Shown: positions 36,649 to 46,392 of the stretch, in pieces | Numbering within the stretch: the first letter of the stretch is position 1 | How the letters are laid out: every line of letters starts with the position of its first letter | The notes under the pieces: generated by a model | What the model saw: the letters and a program-made list of their open reading frames with translations, nothing else | Database searches by the model: none | What the model was told of the DNA's origin: nothing | Assembly (NCBI RefSeq): GCF_001646655.1 | Contig: NZ_LPZN01000017.1 | Span: forward strand, 62,001 to 126,000 | Reading direction: 5' to 3' | Length of the DNA stretch: 64,000 nucleotides | Source: Rhodococcus gordoniae | Lineage (GTDB): Bacteria > Actinomycetota > Actinomycetes > Mycobacteriales > Mycobacteriaceae | Position numbers and translations under genes: made by a program

Positions 36649-38730
36649 ATGAAGAGAATTGGAGTCGACGTCGGCGGCACGTTCACCGACCTCGTGCTGT
36701 GGGACGACGACGGCACCGTAGTGGTCCACAAGACTCCGTCGACGAACCACGACCCGTCCATCGGAACCATGGACGGCATCGAGGTCCTCGCCGAACGCGC
36801 CGGCATCGACCCATCCGACATCGACATGTTCTTCCACGGCACCACCGTCGCCACCAACATCGTGCTCGAACACAACGGGTGCAGCGTCGGCATGATCACG
36901 ACCGAAGGCTTCCGCGACCTGCTGCACATCGCCCGCAAGAAGCGCCCCCTCAACTACTCGAACTATCAGGACCTTCCCTGGCAGAAGTGGCAATTGGTCC
37001 CACGCCGCAACCGCCGGGTCGTGCCCGAGCGGATCGACGCCGCCGGCAACGTCCTCACACCGCTCGACGAAGACGCGGTGCGCCGAGAAGTTCGCCTGCT
37101 CCGTGAACGCGGAGTCGACGCCATCGCCGTCGCCTTTCTGCACTCCTACCGCAACCCCACACACGAAAAACGCGTCAAGGACATCATTCTCGAGGAGTAC
37201 CCCGAGGTGTTCATCTCGCTCTCCAGCGAGGTCGCCCCGCAGTACCGCGAATACGAACGCTTCTCCACCGCGGCACTCAACGCCTTCATCGGACCGAAGA
37301 CCTCGCGCTACATCGCCAGCCTGGCGCAGAAGGCTGCCGCAGCGCAGGTCGGTGACGACGTGCACCTGATGACCTCCGCCGGTGGTCTCGTCACCTCGCG
37401 CAGCGCCAGCGAACAGCCGGTCTCGCTGCTGACCAGCGGCGTGGTCGCCGGACTGCTGGGTGGATGCGCCATCGGCAAGGCCTCCGGATTCCCGAGCGTC
37501 ATCACACTCGACGTGGGCGGAACCTCCGCCGACATCGGCGTGGCACCGAACGGCGCTCTCCGAATGAAGCACCTCCTCGACACCCGCATCGGCGACTACC
37601 ACGCCATGGTGCCGATGGCCGAGGTCGACACGATCGGTGCCGGCGGCGGTTCCATCGCCATGGTCGACGAAGGCGGCATGTTCCGGGTCGGACCCCGAAG
37701 CGCCGGCGCATTCCCCGGACCCGCCTGCTACGCCCGCGGCGGCACCGAACCGACCTCGACCGACGCCATGGTCATGATGGGCTGGCTGCGCAAGGACAGT
37801 TTCCTGTCCGGCACCATGAAGGTCGAACCCGAGCTGGCCCGCACCGCGATCCGGACCCACATCGCCGACAAGCTCGGAACCGGCGTGGACGAAGCCGCGA
37901 TGGGGATCTTCAAGATCCTCGCCCACTCGATGACCGAAGCGATCAGCCTCCACTCGGTACGCAAAGGCTACGATCCGCGCGACTTCTCGCTCATCGCCGA
38001 GGGCGGCGCCGGTCCCCTCTTCGCGTGGCAGATTGCCGACCAACTCGGTATTCCGCGTGTCGTCGTGCCCGGGCACCCCGGCATCACCTCTGCGGTCGGC
38101 CTGCTGACCACCGACATCCGGTACGAAATCCCTACCACGGTGTGGACGTCTTCCGCGGACGCGGATCTGAACCTGCTGCGGACCCAGATGGACCGGCTCT
38201 CCCGCGAGGCCATCGCTCAACTCGAAGCCGACGGCGTTCCCGCCGAGAACATCTCGCTCGAACGTAGTGTGGATTGCCGCTATGTCGGTCAGGGCTACGA
38301 ACTGCGGGTCCCGGCACCCGACGGCGAGATCGACGACGTCTGGGTCAAGACCGTCTCCGAGGCCTTTCACGAGGCACACGGGCGGACCTACTCCCAGCGT
38401 TTCGACGACAAGCCGGTGCAGCTGATCAACATCCGCGTCACCGGTGTCGGCGCCGTACCGCACGTCCGTATCACCGAGATCGACACGGGCACCGCCGACG
38501 GTTCCGCGGCGATCAAGACCATGACCCGCGCATTGTTCTGGCGCGACGAAACAGCCGCGCCGCAGTGGATCGACACCCCGGTCTACGACCGCTCGCTTCT
38601 CCTGGCCGGCAACACCATCGAAGGCCCCGCCATCGTCGAGCAGTTCGATTCCACGACCATCATCGGCATGAATCAGCACGCCACCGTCGACGCGGTCGGC
38701 CACATCATCATCGAGAGGAAGCCCGCATGA
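36649..38730 (+). CDS. hyuA: HyuA-type hydantoinase/oxoprolinase A subunit
   Basis: A 693-residue protein of the HyuA/5-oxoprolinase N-terminal family, which uses ATP to open cyclic amides or carboxylate ketones. The phosphate-binding start is KRIGVDVGGTFTDLVLWDD. The second ASKHA motif is VITLDVGGTSADIG. Other family motifs are FFHGTTVATNIVLEHNG and YDPRDFSLIAEGGAGP. ATG 36649 is chosen because the family begins MKRIGVDVGG; upstream codons are low-quality. It overlaps hyuB by ATGA, so the two subunits are made together. Confidence 0.93.
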   Translation: MKRIGVDVGGTFTDLVLWDDDGTVVVHKTPSTNHDPSIGTMDGIEVLAERAGIDPSDIDMFFHGTTVATNIVLEHNGCSVGMITTEGFRDLLHIARKKRPLNYSNYQDLPWQKWQLVPRRNRRVVPERIDAAGNVLTPLDEDAVRREVRLLRERGVDAIAVAFLHSYRNPTHEKRVKDIILEEYPEVFISLSSEVAPQYREYERFSTAALNAFIGPKTSRYIASLAQKAAAAQVGDDVHLMTSAGGLVTSRSASEQPVSLLTSGVVAGLLGGCAIGKASGFPSVITLDVGGTSADIGVAPNGALRMKHLLDTRIGDYHAMVPMAEVDTIGAGGGSIAMVDEGGMFRVGPRSAGAFPGPACYARGGTEPTSTDAMVMMGWLRKDSFLSGTMKVEPELARTAIRTHIADKLGTGVDEAAMGIFKILAHSMTEAISLHSVRKGYDPRDFSLIAEGGAGPLFAWQIADQLGIPRVVVPGHPGITSAVGLLTTDIRYEIPTTVWTSSADADLNLLRTQMDRLSREAIAQLEADGVPAENISLERSVDCRYVGQGYELRVPAPDGEIDDVWVKTVSEAFHEAHGRTYSQRFDDKPVQLINIRVTGVGAVPHVRITEIDTGTADGSAAIKTMTRALFWRDETAAPQWIDTPVYDRSLLLAGNTIEGPAIVEQFDSTTIIGMNQHATVDAVGHIIIERKPA

Positions 38731-40544
38731 GCAAGACCCTGATGCCCAGAACCGGCGTATCGCTCGCGGGCGAATCCCACCGTACGTGGAACGACGTGGA
38801 GGTCGACCCGATCACCCTGCGCGTCATCGGCGGTGCACTGCAGTCCATGGCCAAGGAGATGGCGCAGGTCCTCTACCGCATGGCCTACTCGAGCCTGATC
38901 CGCGAATCCGAAGATCTCGGCGCCGGCATCTTCGACGTCAACGGCCGCGAACTGTGCGAATCGGATTCGACACCGATGCACTGCGGTTCGATCCCCGCCT
39001 ACATCCGGGGCGTCAACCGCAGACTCGCCGGCACCTACCGGCCCGGCGATGTCGTCCTGCACAACCATCCGTACCACGGCGCAGCCCACTCCCCCGATTA
39101 CGGCGTGATCATCCCGATCTTCTGGGAGGGCGAGCACATCGGATTCGCCGGATGCACCGGACACGTATCCGACGTCGGCGGCAACTTCCCCGGTCTGTGC
39201 ATGGACGTCGTCGACGTCTGGGCCGAGGGCAAACTCATGGATTCGATGAAGATCTATGACGCCGGAGTCCGCAACGATTATCTCATCCAGCACATCCTCG
39301 ACAATGTCCGCACACCCGAACAGAACCGAGGCGATCTCGAAGCACTCATCGCCTGCGCGCGCATCGGTGAGAAGCGATTCGTCGAACTGCTCGAGAAGTA
39401 CGGCCTCGACACCGTCATGAGCGCCAGTGAACGGTGGATGGACTACTCGGAGAACATGCTTCGAAGCCGAATCCGCGAGATCCCGGACGGCAGCTACGAA
39501 GCACCTGTCGGCTATCTGGACGACGACGGAAAGAACCGCGGTGTCCCCCTCAAGGTCGCCGTGCGTGTGCAGGTCGAGGGAGAAGACATCCTCATCGACC
39601 TCACCGGTTCCAACGACCAGGTCCCCACCGCCTTCAACGTGCCTTTCGAAGGATCCGTCCTCCCTGTCGCAGTCGCCGCGATCCGCACCATCCTGCTCGA
39701 CGAAGACCTGACCGAGGAATTCGTCCCCCAGAACGACGGTTGCTTCCGCCCGGTGAAGGCATACGCACCCGAGGGAACGATCTTCAACCCGGACTTCCCG
39801 GCATCGTGTTTCGCGCGGTTCTCCCAGGTGAACCGAATCTTCGACTCCATCAACCTCGCCCTGGCACCCGTGCTCCCCGACCACGCGATCGCCGGGTCGT
39901 CGGCAGCACTGTGCGCCATCGCCTACTCCGGTGTCGCCGAAGACGGCGAATCCTATTGGGTCTACATCGAAATCAACGAAGGCTCGTACGGCGGACGTAA
40001 CGGCAAGGACGGCATGGACGCCGTCGACTCGCTCATGGCCAACACCCGCAACAACCCCATCGAAGAACTCGAACTCAACCACGCCATGCGTGCCCTCCGA
40101 TACGAACTCCGCGACGAAGCTCCCGCCCCCGGCCAATGGCGAGGCGGCATCGGCAGTGTCCGCAAATGGCTCATGGAGACCGATACCTTCCTCGGCTCCG
40201 AAGCCGACAACCGCTCCGACCCGCCCGCCGGAGCGCTCGGTGGCCACGACGGCGTCGCAGGTGCATTCACCCGCAACGCCGGAACGGACCGCGAGGAGGT
40301 ACTTTTCTCCAAGGTCACCCAGGAAACCATCCGGGAGGGCGAAACCTTGGAGATCAAGCTGCCTTCCGGCGGTGGATTCGGCAATCCGTTCCTCCGTGAT
40401 CCCTTCCAGGTCCTCAGCGACGTCTGGGACGAATACCTCACCGCGGAGGACGCTCGGCGCGACTACGGGGTCGTCGTCGACACCGACTCGTGGACCGTGG
40501 ACGAGGACGCCACCGCGGCACTGCGCGCAGGGAGCCCATCCTGA
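38727..40544 (+). CDS. hyuB: HyuB-type hydantoinase/oxoprolinase B subunit
   Basis: A 605-residue partner of HyuA. Motifs: DPITLRVIGGALQSMAKEM, YSSLIRESEDLGAGIFD, GDVVLHNHPYHGAAHSPD (metal-binding His/Asp region), NPIEELELNHAMR and LPSGGGFGNPFLRDP near the C-terminus. Together with HyuA it hydrolyses hydantoin-, lactam- or imide-like rings with ATP; substrate cannot be assigned by sequence. It starts in the hyuA stop and overlaps or abuts the amidase frame. Confidence 0.93.
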   Translation: MSKTLMPRTGVSLAGESHRTWNDVEVDPITLRVIGGALQSMAKEMAQVLYRMAYSSLIRESEDLGAGIFDVNGRELCESDSTPMHCGSIPAYIRGVNRRLAGTYRPGDVVLHNHPYHGAAHSPDYGVIIPIFWEGEHIGFAGCTGHVSDVGGNFPGLCMDVVDVWAEGKLMDSMKIYDAGVRNDYLIQHILDNVRTPEQNRGDLEALIACARIGEKRFVELLEKYGLDTVMSASERWMDYSENMLRSRIREIPDGSYEAPVGYLDDDGKNRGVPLKVAVRVQVEGEDILIDLTGSNDQVPTAFNVPFEGSVLPVAVAAIRTILLDEDLTEEFVPQNDGCFRPVKAYAPEGTIFNPDFPASCFARFSQVNRIFDSINLALAPVLPDHAIAGSSAALCAIAYSGVAEDGESYWVYIEINEGSYGGRNGKDGMDAVDSLMANTRNNPIEELELNHAMRALRYELRDEAPAPGQWRGGIGSVRKWLMETDTFLGSEADNRSDPPAGALGGHDGVAGAFTRNAGTDREEVLFSKVTQETIREGETLEIKLPSGGGFGNPFLRDPFQVLSDVWDEYLTAEDARRDYGVVVDTDSWTVDEDATAALRAGSPS

Positions 40545-41809
40545 GCGGCACCACAGGTCGGGCCGCCGCTATCGGCGGCGGCCCGACCGCTCGTGTTCTC
40601 GACGAAACATTGGGCAGCGTCGTCACCTGGATTCACCCCGCGATCGGTGCCGCACCCGACGGGCCACTGGCGGGTATGAGAATCGGTGTCAAGGACAACA
40701 TCGACGTCGCCGGCGTCCCCACCACCTGCACATCCCGCTTCTTCGCCGACCGCATCGCGTCCGCCCACGCGGACGTCGTCGGCAGGTTGCTCGCTGCGGG
40801 CGCGCAGATCACCGCGAAACTCAACATGGCCGAGTTCGCGGTCGGAGTCACCTCCCAGAACTCCGCCGCGGGCCCCGTTCGCAACCCCTGGGACCCCACA
40901 CGCGTCCCCGGCGGTTCGAGCGGAGGCTCCGGCGTCGCAGTCGCTGCAGGACTGGTGGATGCCTCCCTCGGCACCGACACCGGGGGATCCGTCCGTCTAC
41001 CCGCAGCGGCATGCGGTATCACAGGCCTGCGACCGACCTGGGGCTCGATCAGCAATGCCGGAGTCTTCCCGGTCAGCGACGCCTTCGACACCGTCGGTCC
41101 GATGGCACGGTCGGTGACCGAGGTTGCCCGCCTCTTCGATGTACTGCGTGTCGCCCCGGCCCCGTCGCCTGCCCCCACTCGACGGATAGGGTTGCCGTCG
41201 GTGTTCATCACCGACGACGTCGACGCTGCCATCAGCGACGCAGTCCGAGCGGCGGCACGACAACTCGGAGAACTGGGCTACGAGACAATACCGGTCACCG
41301 TCCCCGGTGCTGCTCGCGCACAGGACATCGTGTACACGCTGTTGTATTCGGATCTTGCTGCGCTGCACCGTAACCGAGTGCATTCCTCACCCGAACTGTT
41401 CCATCCCGACACCCTCGCACGCGTGTCCTTGGGTCTGTCCATCTCGGACTCCGAGAGAACAGCAGCGATAGCCGGCGCAGCGGAGTTCCGTCGCGGACTC
41501 CGTGCACTGTTCACGACCGTCGACGCCGTACTGACCCCGACCATGCCGGTCGATGTGCCTCGCATCGCCGGTGGCGACGATGTCATTGCACGCTCACGCC
41601 GACTCGGACAGTTCAGTTATCCCTGGTCCCTCCACGACGGACCCACGCTCGCACTCCCGGTCGGATTCCATCCTCGTTCGGGGATGCCGATCGGTGCTCA
41701 ACTGACGGCGGCCGCCCACCACGAATTGCTGCTCTTCGAGATCGGTGAAGACTTTCAGAGCACAACGGACTGGCATACCCGGAGACCGCCGCTACACATC
41801 ACGCGGTGA
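40490..41809 (+). CDS. Amidase-signature family amidase
   Basis: About 420-439 residues of the Ser-cisSer-Lys amidase family. The Lys lies in RIGVKDNIDVAG, the cis-Ser in RVPGGSSGGSG and the nucleophile in SLGTDTGGSVRLPAA. It hydrolyses a linear amide to acid and ammonia and would logically follow ring opening by HyuAB. The start is unclear: GTG 40490 would overlap hyuB by 55 bases, while a TTG near 40609 gives a short N-terminus, and no ATG or good ribosome-binding site is visible. Translational coupling to hyuB is likely. Confidence 0.9.
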   Translation: MDRGRGRHRGTARREPILSGTTGRAAAIGGGPTARVLDETLGSVVTWIHPAIGAAPDGPLAGMRIGVKDNIDVAGVPTTCTSRFFADRIASAHADVVGRLLAAGAQITAKLNMAEFAVGVTSQNSAAGPVRNPWDPTRVPGGSSGGSGVAVAAGLVDASLGTDTGGSVRLPAAACGITGLRPTWGSISNAGVFPVSDAFDTVGPMARSVTEVARLFDVLRVAPAPSPAPTRRIGLPSVFITDDVDAAISDAVRAAARQLGELGYETIPVTVPGAARAQDIVYTLLYSDLAALHRNRVHSSPELFHPDTLARVSLGLSISDSERTAAIAGAAEFRRGLRALFTTVDAVLTPTMPVDVPRIAGGDDVIARSRRLGQFSYPWSLHDGPTLALPVGFHPRSGMPIGAQLTAAAHHELLLFEIGEDFQSTTDWHTRRPPLHITR

Positions 41810-41865
41810 GCCGCCATCGGAGGGGGCAGAGACCCGTCGAGGCAGTGGTGCGCCCCGGTTCCCGA

Positions 41866-43296
41866 TCAGCCGCGCACGGTCACCATCAGGGCCTCCAGGG
41901 AATCTGCGGTGTGCAACCCCAGTGCAGCTCGGACCACCGCTGCTGCACGCTCCGGCGACAGCCTGTTCTCGACATTGAGATCGAACTTCATCGTGAGTTC
42001 CTCGTCGGAAAGCGGATTCGCCGGACCACCACGATTGTGGTCGACCCGAGCCTCGTGCCAGACACCATCGCGAGTGCGTACCCGCAGCACTGCCGGGAAC
42101 TGATAGGGGTAGATCTCGTCGCACCGGTCGTCGCTGCGGCTGGTGACCAGACCCGCGAGTTCGAGCGTGCGTGGATCCTTCGCGGCCTCGTCGGTGAAAT
42201 CGGCGTGTCCCACTCCGAGTCCCGATCCACCGAGCAGCGCTCGTGCGACGGTGAACGGACCCGAGAACGCTGCATGATATCCGGATTCGGGGGCCGCTTT
42301 CGAGGCGGGAGGTTCGGCGATGGTGCGCAGGACCGGTTTCGGAACACCGAGTTCGATCTCCGCGATGTGGGCGGGGTCGAGCCCCTGGCGGACGAGCGTG
42401 CGTGCAGCGTCGATCCCGGCGTGGGTGAAGTGGTTGCACGGATACGGCTTGAAGAAGATACCCGGCAGTTCCCAGCGTTCGCCCAGTCCATCCAGGACCT
42501 TCGCGGTGTCGGCCCGATCGCCGCAGAAGGCGTGCAGGAAACCGAAACGTCCTTCGATCACGGTGGGCGGTCCGGTGAGGCCGGCACGAGCAAATTCTGC
42601 CGAGGTGACACCGGAATGTGCCGCCCATCCGCAGTGCGCGCGCTTGACCGTGCCGCCGGTGCGGTTGGCTTCGAGCAATCCGGCGCCGAAGCTCGCGGCG
42701 ATGCCCATGGCGTCTGCGATACCTTCGGCGTCGAGGCCGTACAGCATCGCTGCGGCAGCAGCCGAACCGACGGCACCGCAGATGGATGTCGCGTGCAGGC
42801 CACGTTCGAAGAACTCGGAGTTGCCGAGTTCTTCGTCGTAACCGCCCATCCCGAGACGGACCACGATCTCGATGCCCACGCCCGCAGCGTCGAGGACGGC
42901 TGCGCCGGAGGCTCCTACCGCTTCACCCACGGCGAGTGCCGCCGGGATCACCGAGGCGGACGGATGCAACACCGACGGCAGGTGGGTGTCGTCGGAGTCC
43001 ATCGAATGGGCGAGTGTGCCGTTCACCAGCGCGGCAGTGGCGGCCGGAAAACGTTCTCCGGTGCCGATGCCGGTGGCCGCGGCCGCACCGGCCCAGTTGC
43101 GTGCCACCTCGATGACGGCACGAGCCGAGGGCTGGTCGTGCGCCGCGAGGGAGTTCCCGAGCAGATCGAGTACCCGCCGCGCGACGTCCTTCCGCAGTTC
43201 TGCGGACAGTCCCGTGGTGCGGATGTCGGCGGCGAGGGCGGCGAGCCGACCCACGACCGTTCCGGTCAGGTCGTGTCGGGTCTCGGTGCCGGTCAC
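41866..43296 (-). CDS. MmgE/PrpD family protein (copy 2)
   Basis: A 476-residue paralogue of the protein at 32311. Segments: RKDVARRVLDLLGNSLAAH, GTLAHSMDSDDTHLPSVLHP (active-site region), GIEIVVRLGMGG, FFERGLHATSICGAVGSAAA and FFKPYPCNHFTHAGIDAA. GTG 43296 overlaps the stop of the truncated cyclase upstream. The cyclase 5' end has been deleted, so this gene has probably lost its original promoter. The enzyme itself looks intact. The reaction is undetermined. Confidence 0.88.
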   Translation of the reverse strand: MTGTETRHDLTGTVVGRLAALAADIRTTGLSAELRKDVARRVLDLLGNSLAAHDQPSARAVIEVARNWAGAAAATGIGTGERFPAATAALVNGTLAHSMDSDDTHLPSVLHPSASVIPAALAVGEAVGASGAAVLDAAGVGIEIVVRLGMGGYDEELGNSEFFERGLHATSICGAVGSAAAAAMLYGLDAEGIADAMGIAASFGAGLLEANRTGGTVKRAHCGWAAHSGVTSAEFARAGLTGPPTVIEGRFGFLHAFCGDRADTAKVLDGLGERWELPGIFFKPYPCNHFTHAGIDAARTLVRQGLDPAHIAEIELGVPKPVLRTIAEPPASKAAPESGYHAAFSGPFTVARALLGGSGLGVGHADFTDEAAKDPRTLELAGLVTSRSDDRCDEIYPYQFPAVLRVRTRDGVWHEARVDHNRGGPANPLSDEELTMKFDLNVENRLSPERAAAVVRAALGLHTADSLEALMVTVRG

Positions 43297-43595
43297 GAGG
43301 CCACCACCGCGACGGGACGGACCGGCGATCCGGTGCCGCCGGTGATGCGCAACGGTGCCATGACGAACGTGAATTCGGTCAGGCCACGCGCGCTGGCGTC
43401 TTCGAGGTTCAGATGCTCGATGATGTGAATTCCGTTCTCCACAAGCAGCACTCGATGAACCGGAAGAACGCTGTGTCCCTTCCCCGGGGGGATGTGTTCG
43501 AAGGCGGTCGTGTCGGAACCTGCGGCTGCGATGCCGCCGGCCGCGAGCCACCGCCCCGCACCCACATCGGCACCGGGGACGCCGTCCTGCCCGGC
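43293..43595 (-). pseudogene. Cyclase-family hydrolase, C-terminal fragment
   Basis: The frame reads AGRWLAAGGIAAAGSDTTAF, then EHIPPGKGHSVLPVHRVLLV, ENGIHIIEHLNLED, then EFTFVMAPLRITGGTGSPVR. This is the C-terminal half of the kynurenine-formamidase-like cyclase family. The N-terminal half with the HxGTHxDxPxH metal site is absent. Just to the right, from about 43597, the opposite strand encodes the C-terminal part of an unrelated amidohydrolase. It cannot bind metal, so it is inactive. Confidence 0.75.
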
Positions 43596-43596
43596 C

Positions 43597-43845
43597 GACC
43601 GTTACGGTCTGCCCGGCAAGGGACGACTCGCCGAGGGCGCCGACGCCGACATCGCAATCGTCGATCCCGACCGTACCTGGACGGTGCATGCAGCGGATTC
43701 CGAATCCACCCAGGAGTACACGCCTTTCGAGGGATTCGAACTGTCCGCTGCTGTGACCGACACCTTCGTGCGCGGTAACCGGGTTCTGACCGACGGAGTC
43801 GTCACCGGCACGCCTGCCGGCCGCTACCTCGCCCGTCCGTACTGA
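43597..43845 (+). pseudogene. Amidohydrolase (dihydropyrimidinase/hydantoinase type), C-terminal fragment
   Basis: The frame reads DRYGLPGKGRLAEGADADIA and IVDPDRTWTVHAADS, then GFELSAAVTDTFVRGNRVLT, the closing segment of dihydropyrimidinase/allantoinase-like enzymes. About 370 N-terminal residues, including all metal ligands, are missing. It is joined head to head with the truncated cyclase. The stop is followed after 11 bases by the second CoA-transferase. Confidence 0.75.
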
Positions 43846-43856
43846 GGAGACACCAG

Positions 43857-45062
43857 TTGACCGACGACAAGACCCCTGCCGGACCCCTGCGTGGGATCAA
43901 GGTCCTCGACGCCTCCACCATCCTTGCCGGGCCGCTCACCGCCCAGATTCTGGGCGACTTCGGCGAGGTCATCAAGATCGAACATCCGGCCAAGCCGGAC
44001 GGCATGCGTGGGCACGGCCTGGACAAGAACGGCGTCCCGCTCTGGTGGAAGATGGTCGGCCGCAACAAGCAGACCGTCACCCTGAACCTGAGCACCCCGG
44101 ACGGTCAGGAGATCTTCCGTGATCTCGCCACCGACGCCGATGTGGTGGTGGAGAACTTCCGGCCCGGCACGTTCGAACGTTGGGGACTGTCCTATGCCGA
44201 ACTCACCGAGCGGAATCCCGCACTGATCATGTTGCGGGTCACCGGTTTCGGGCAACAGGGACCGTATGCGACGCGTCCCGCGTTCGGCACACTGGTGGAA
44301 TCGATGAGCGGCTTCGCCCATCTCACCGGCCACCCCGACGGACCTCCCACACTGCCTGCATTCGGCCTCGCCGACTCCATTGTCGGTATCGCCGGGTCGT
44401 CCGCAGTCTCGATGGCGCTGTTCGAACGTGAACGCAACGGCGGCACCGGACAAGAGATCGACCTCGATCTCCTCACACCGATCATGACCGCGGTCGGGCC
44501 CGGTGTGATCTATGCCGATCAACTGGGCATCGACCAACAGCGCACCGGCAATCGGTCGCAGAACAACGCCCCCCGGAATCTCTATCGCACCAAGGACGAC
44601 CATTGGGTCGCCGTGTCCACGAGCGCCCAGACGATCGCAGAACGCGTACTACGTCTGGTGGGGCACCCCGAGGTCATCGACGAGCACTGGTTCGCCACCG
44701 GCCGGACCCGCGCGGAGCACGCGGACCTGCTCGACGAGTACGTCGGTGGATGGATCGCCGACCGTACCCGCGACGAGGTCGTCGAGGCTTTCGAGGATGC
44801 CGGCGCCGCAGTGGCACCGGTCTACCGACCCAGCGACCTGCTGACCGACCCCCAAGTCGTCGCGACCGACATGGTCACCACTGTCGACGACGACGAACTC
44901 GGCCCCGTACGCATGCAGAACGTCATGTGGCGCATGGGCCGCTCCCCCGGTGCGATCCGCCACGCCGGGCGCCCTGCCGGTGCCGATACCGACAGGGTCC
45001 TCTCCCACCTCGGGTGCACTCCCGAGCACATCGACGAATTGCGGGCCCGCGGCGTCATCTGA
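43857..45062 (+). CDS. CaiB/BaiF family CoA-transferase (class III, copy 2)
   Basis: A 401-residue class III CoA-transferase: GIKVLDASTILAGPLTAQIL, GDFGEVIKIEHPAKPDGMRG (family Glu/Asp region), GRNKQTVTLNLSTPDG and RVTGFGQQGPYATRPAFG. TTG 43857 has GAGGAGA upstream. It is intact, yet any promoter ahead of the amidohydrolase was removed by the deletion. Functionally it would activate an acid produced by the hyu pathway. It is followed by an MFS gene after 31 bases. Confidence 0.9.
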   Translation: MTDDKTPAGPLRGIKVLDASTILAGPLTAQILGDFGEVIKIEHPAKPDGMRGHGLDKNGVPLWWKMVGRNKQTVTLNLSTPDGQEIFRDLATDADVVVENFRPGTFERWGLSYAELTERNPALIMLRVTGFGQQGPYATRPAFGTLVESMSGFAHLTGHPDGPPTLPAFGLADSIVGIAGSSAVSMALFERERNGGTGQEIDLDLLTPIMTAVGPGVIYADQLGIDQQRTGNRSQNNAPRNLYRTKDDHWVAVSTSAQTIAERVLRLVGHPEVIDEHWFATGRTRAEHADLLDEYVGGWIADRTRDEVVEAFEDAGAAVAPVYRPSDLLTDPQVVATDMVTTVDDDELGPVRMQNVMWRMGRSPGAIRHAGRPAGADTDRVLSHLGCTPEHIDELRARGVI

Positions 45063-45093
45063 CCCTGCGACTGCGTCATCCGAAGAGTTCGCT

Positions 45094-46392
45094 ATGAAAT
45101 CGCGTTGGTGGACCATCGCCATCATTCTGGGCCTGGTAATCGTCAACTACATCGATCGCAGTGCCATCTCGTTCGCAGCATCCGACCTGCGATCCGAGTT
45201 CGGGATCACTCCCGGCGAGTACGGCGTGATCAGTTCCGCATTCTCGATCGGCTACATGCTCTTCGCGCTCCTGTCGGGACCGCTGGTCGACCGCTACGGT
45301 TCCCGACGCGTGCTCATCGTGGGCATGTTCATCTGGGCCGCCGCCACAGCACTGACCCCGTTCGCCGGCGGGTTCATCGGCCTGATCCTGCTACGCATCC
45401 TCCTCGGAGCCGGTGAAGCGCCGTGCTTCCCCGCAGCCACGCGACTCGTCAGCCGCTGGCTACCGGCACAGGAGCGAGGCAAGGCGCTCGCGCTGATCGG
45501 CGGTGTGGCGGTCTCCGGCAGTCTGCTCGTCGGGGGGCCGATCCTCACCCAGCTGATCGCCCTCACCGGCTGGAAGGCGATGTTCTGGATTCTGGCGATA
45601 GTCGGGGTCGTGTGGGTCGCGATCGCCTATCCGACACTGAAGAACTCGCCGACCGAGGCGAAGTTCGTGTCGAAGGAAGAGCTGGACTACATCCGTGCCG
45701 GCCAGTTGGACGGTGAGGAGACCGGTCACGAGTCGAGCACCGACTGGGGCGAGGTCCTCCGCAACCGGAACCTCTGGCTCGTCGGCCTCGGCTACTTCTC
45801 GTGGGGCTTCATGTTCTGGGCCTTCATGTACTGGCTTCCGCAGTACCTCGAGCACGAATTCGACCTGTCCATCAAGGAGGTCGGCGCGTTCTCGGTGGCG
45901 CCGTGGGCAGCCGGTGTGCTGGGTGCGCTGCTCGGCGGAATCCTGGTCGACCGCGTGTACAAGCGCACGCAGAGCATCCGCTCGCGGTTCATCATCATCG
46001 GTGTCGCACTCCTTCTGGCGGGTGCGTCGATCGCACCGATCCTGTTCTTCCGCGGCAACCTCACCGTCGCATTGATCTGCATCTCGGCGGGCGTCGGCTT
46101 CGGCTTCGTCACCGGCGGCATCTGGTGGGTCGCGTCGATCGATGCCGCCCCCAGCCAGCCCGGGACCGCCGCCGGCTTCGCCGATGCCTGTTTCGCACTG
46201 TCCGGTATCGTCGCCCCGTCCGTCATGGGCTTCAGCGTCAGTCGCACGGGCACCTACGACGGCGGATTCCTCGTCATGACGGCGTTGTGCCTGGTCGGCG
46301 CAGTGGCCATGCTGTTCTTCACGAAGGAACCGCAGCGGCCGCATGCTGCAACAAGCGAGTTCGACGACCCTGCACACCTGAGGCGTGCCTGA
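45094..46392 (+). CDS. MFS transporter, anion:cation symporter (ACS)-like
   Basis: A 432-residue carrier with twelve predicted membrane spans. Motifs of the ACS family are NYIDRSAISFAASDL in TM1, GPLVDRYGSRRVLIVG in loop 2/3 and RILLGAGEAPCFPAATRLVS in TM4. The family takes up organic anions such as tartrate, phthalate and hexuronates. Being the last gene of the island, it is the likely uptake system for the carboxylate or imide degraded here. Confidence 0.9.
   Translation: MKSRWWTIAIILGLVIVNYIDRSAISFAASDLRSEFGITPGEYGVISSAFSIGYMLFALLSGPLVDRYGSRRVLIVGMFIWAAATALTPFAGGFIGLILLRILLGAGEAPCFPAATRLVSRWLPAQERGKALALIGGVAVSGSLLVGGPILTQLIALTGWKAMFWILAIVGVVWVAIAYPTLKNSPTEAKFVSKEELDYIRAGQLDGEETGHESSTDWGEVLRNRNLWLVGLGYFSWGFMFWAFMYWLPQYLEHEFDLSIKEVGAFSVAPWAAGVLGALLGGILVDRVYKRTQSIRSRFIIIGVALLLAGASIAPILFFRGNLTVALICISAGVGFGFVTGGIWWVASIDAAPSQPGTAAGFADACFALSGIVAPSVMGFSVSRTGTYDGGFLVMTALCLVGAVAMLFFTKEPQRPHAATSEFDDPAHLRRA

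Noticed and set aside
36532-38703. 723-codon minus-strand ORF opposite hyuA
   Set aside because: A shadow of the clearly coding HyuA frame; composition is Gly/Asp/Val/His-biased and matches no family.
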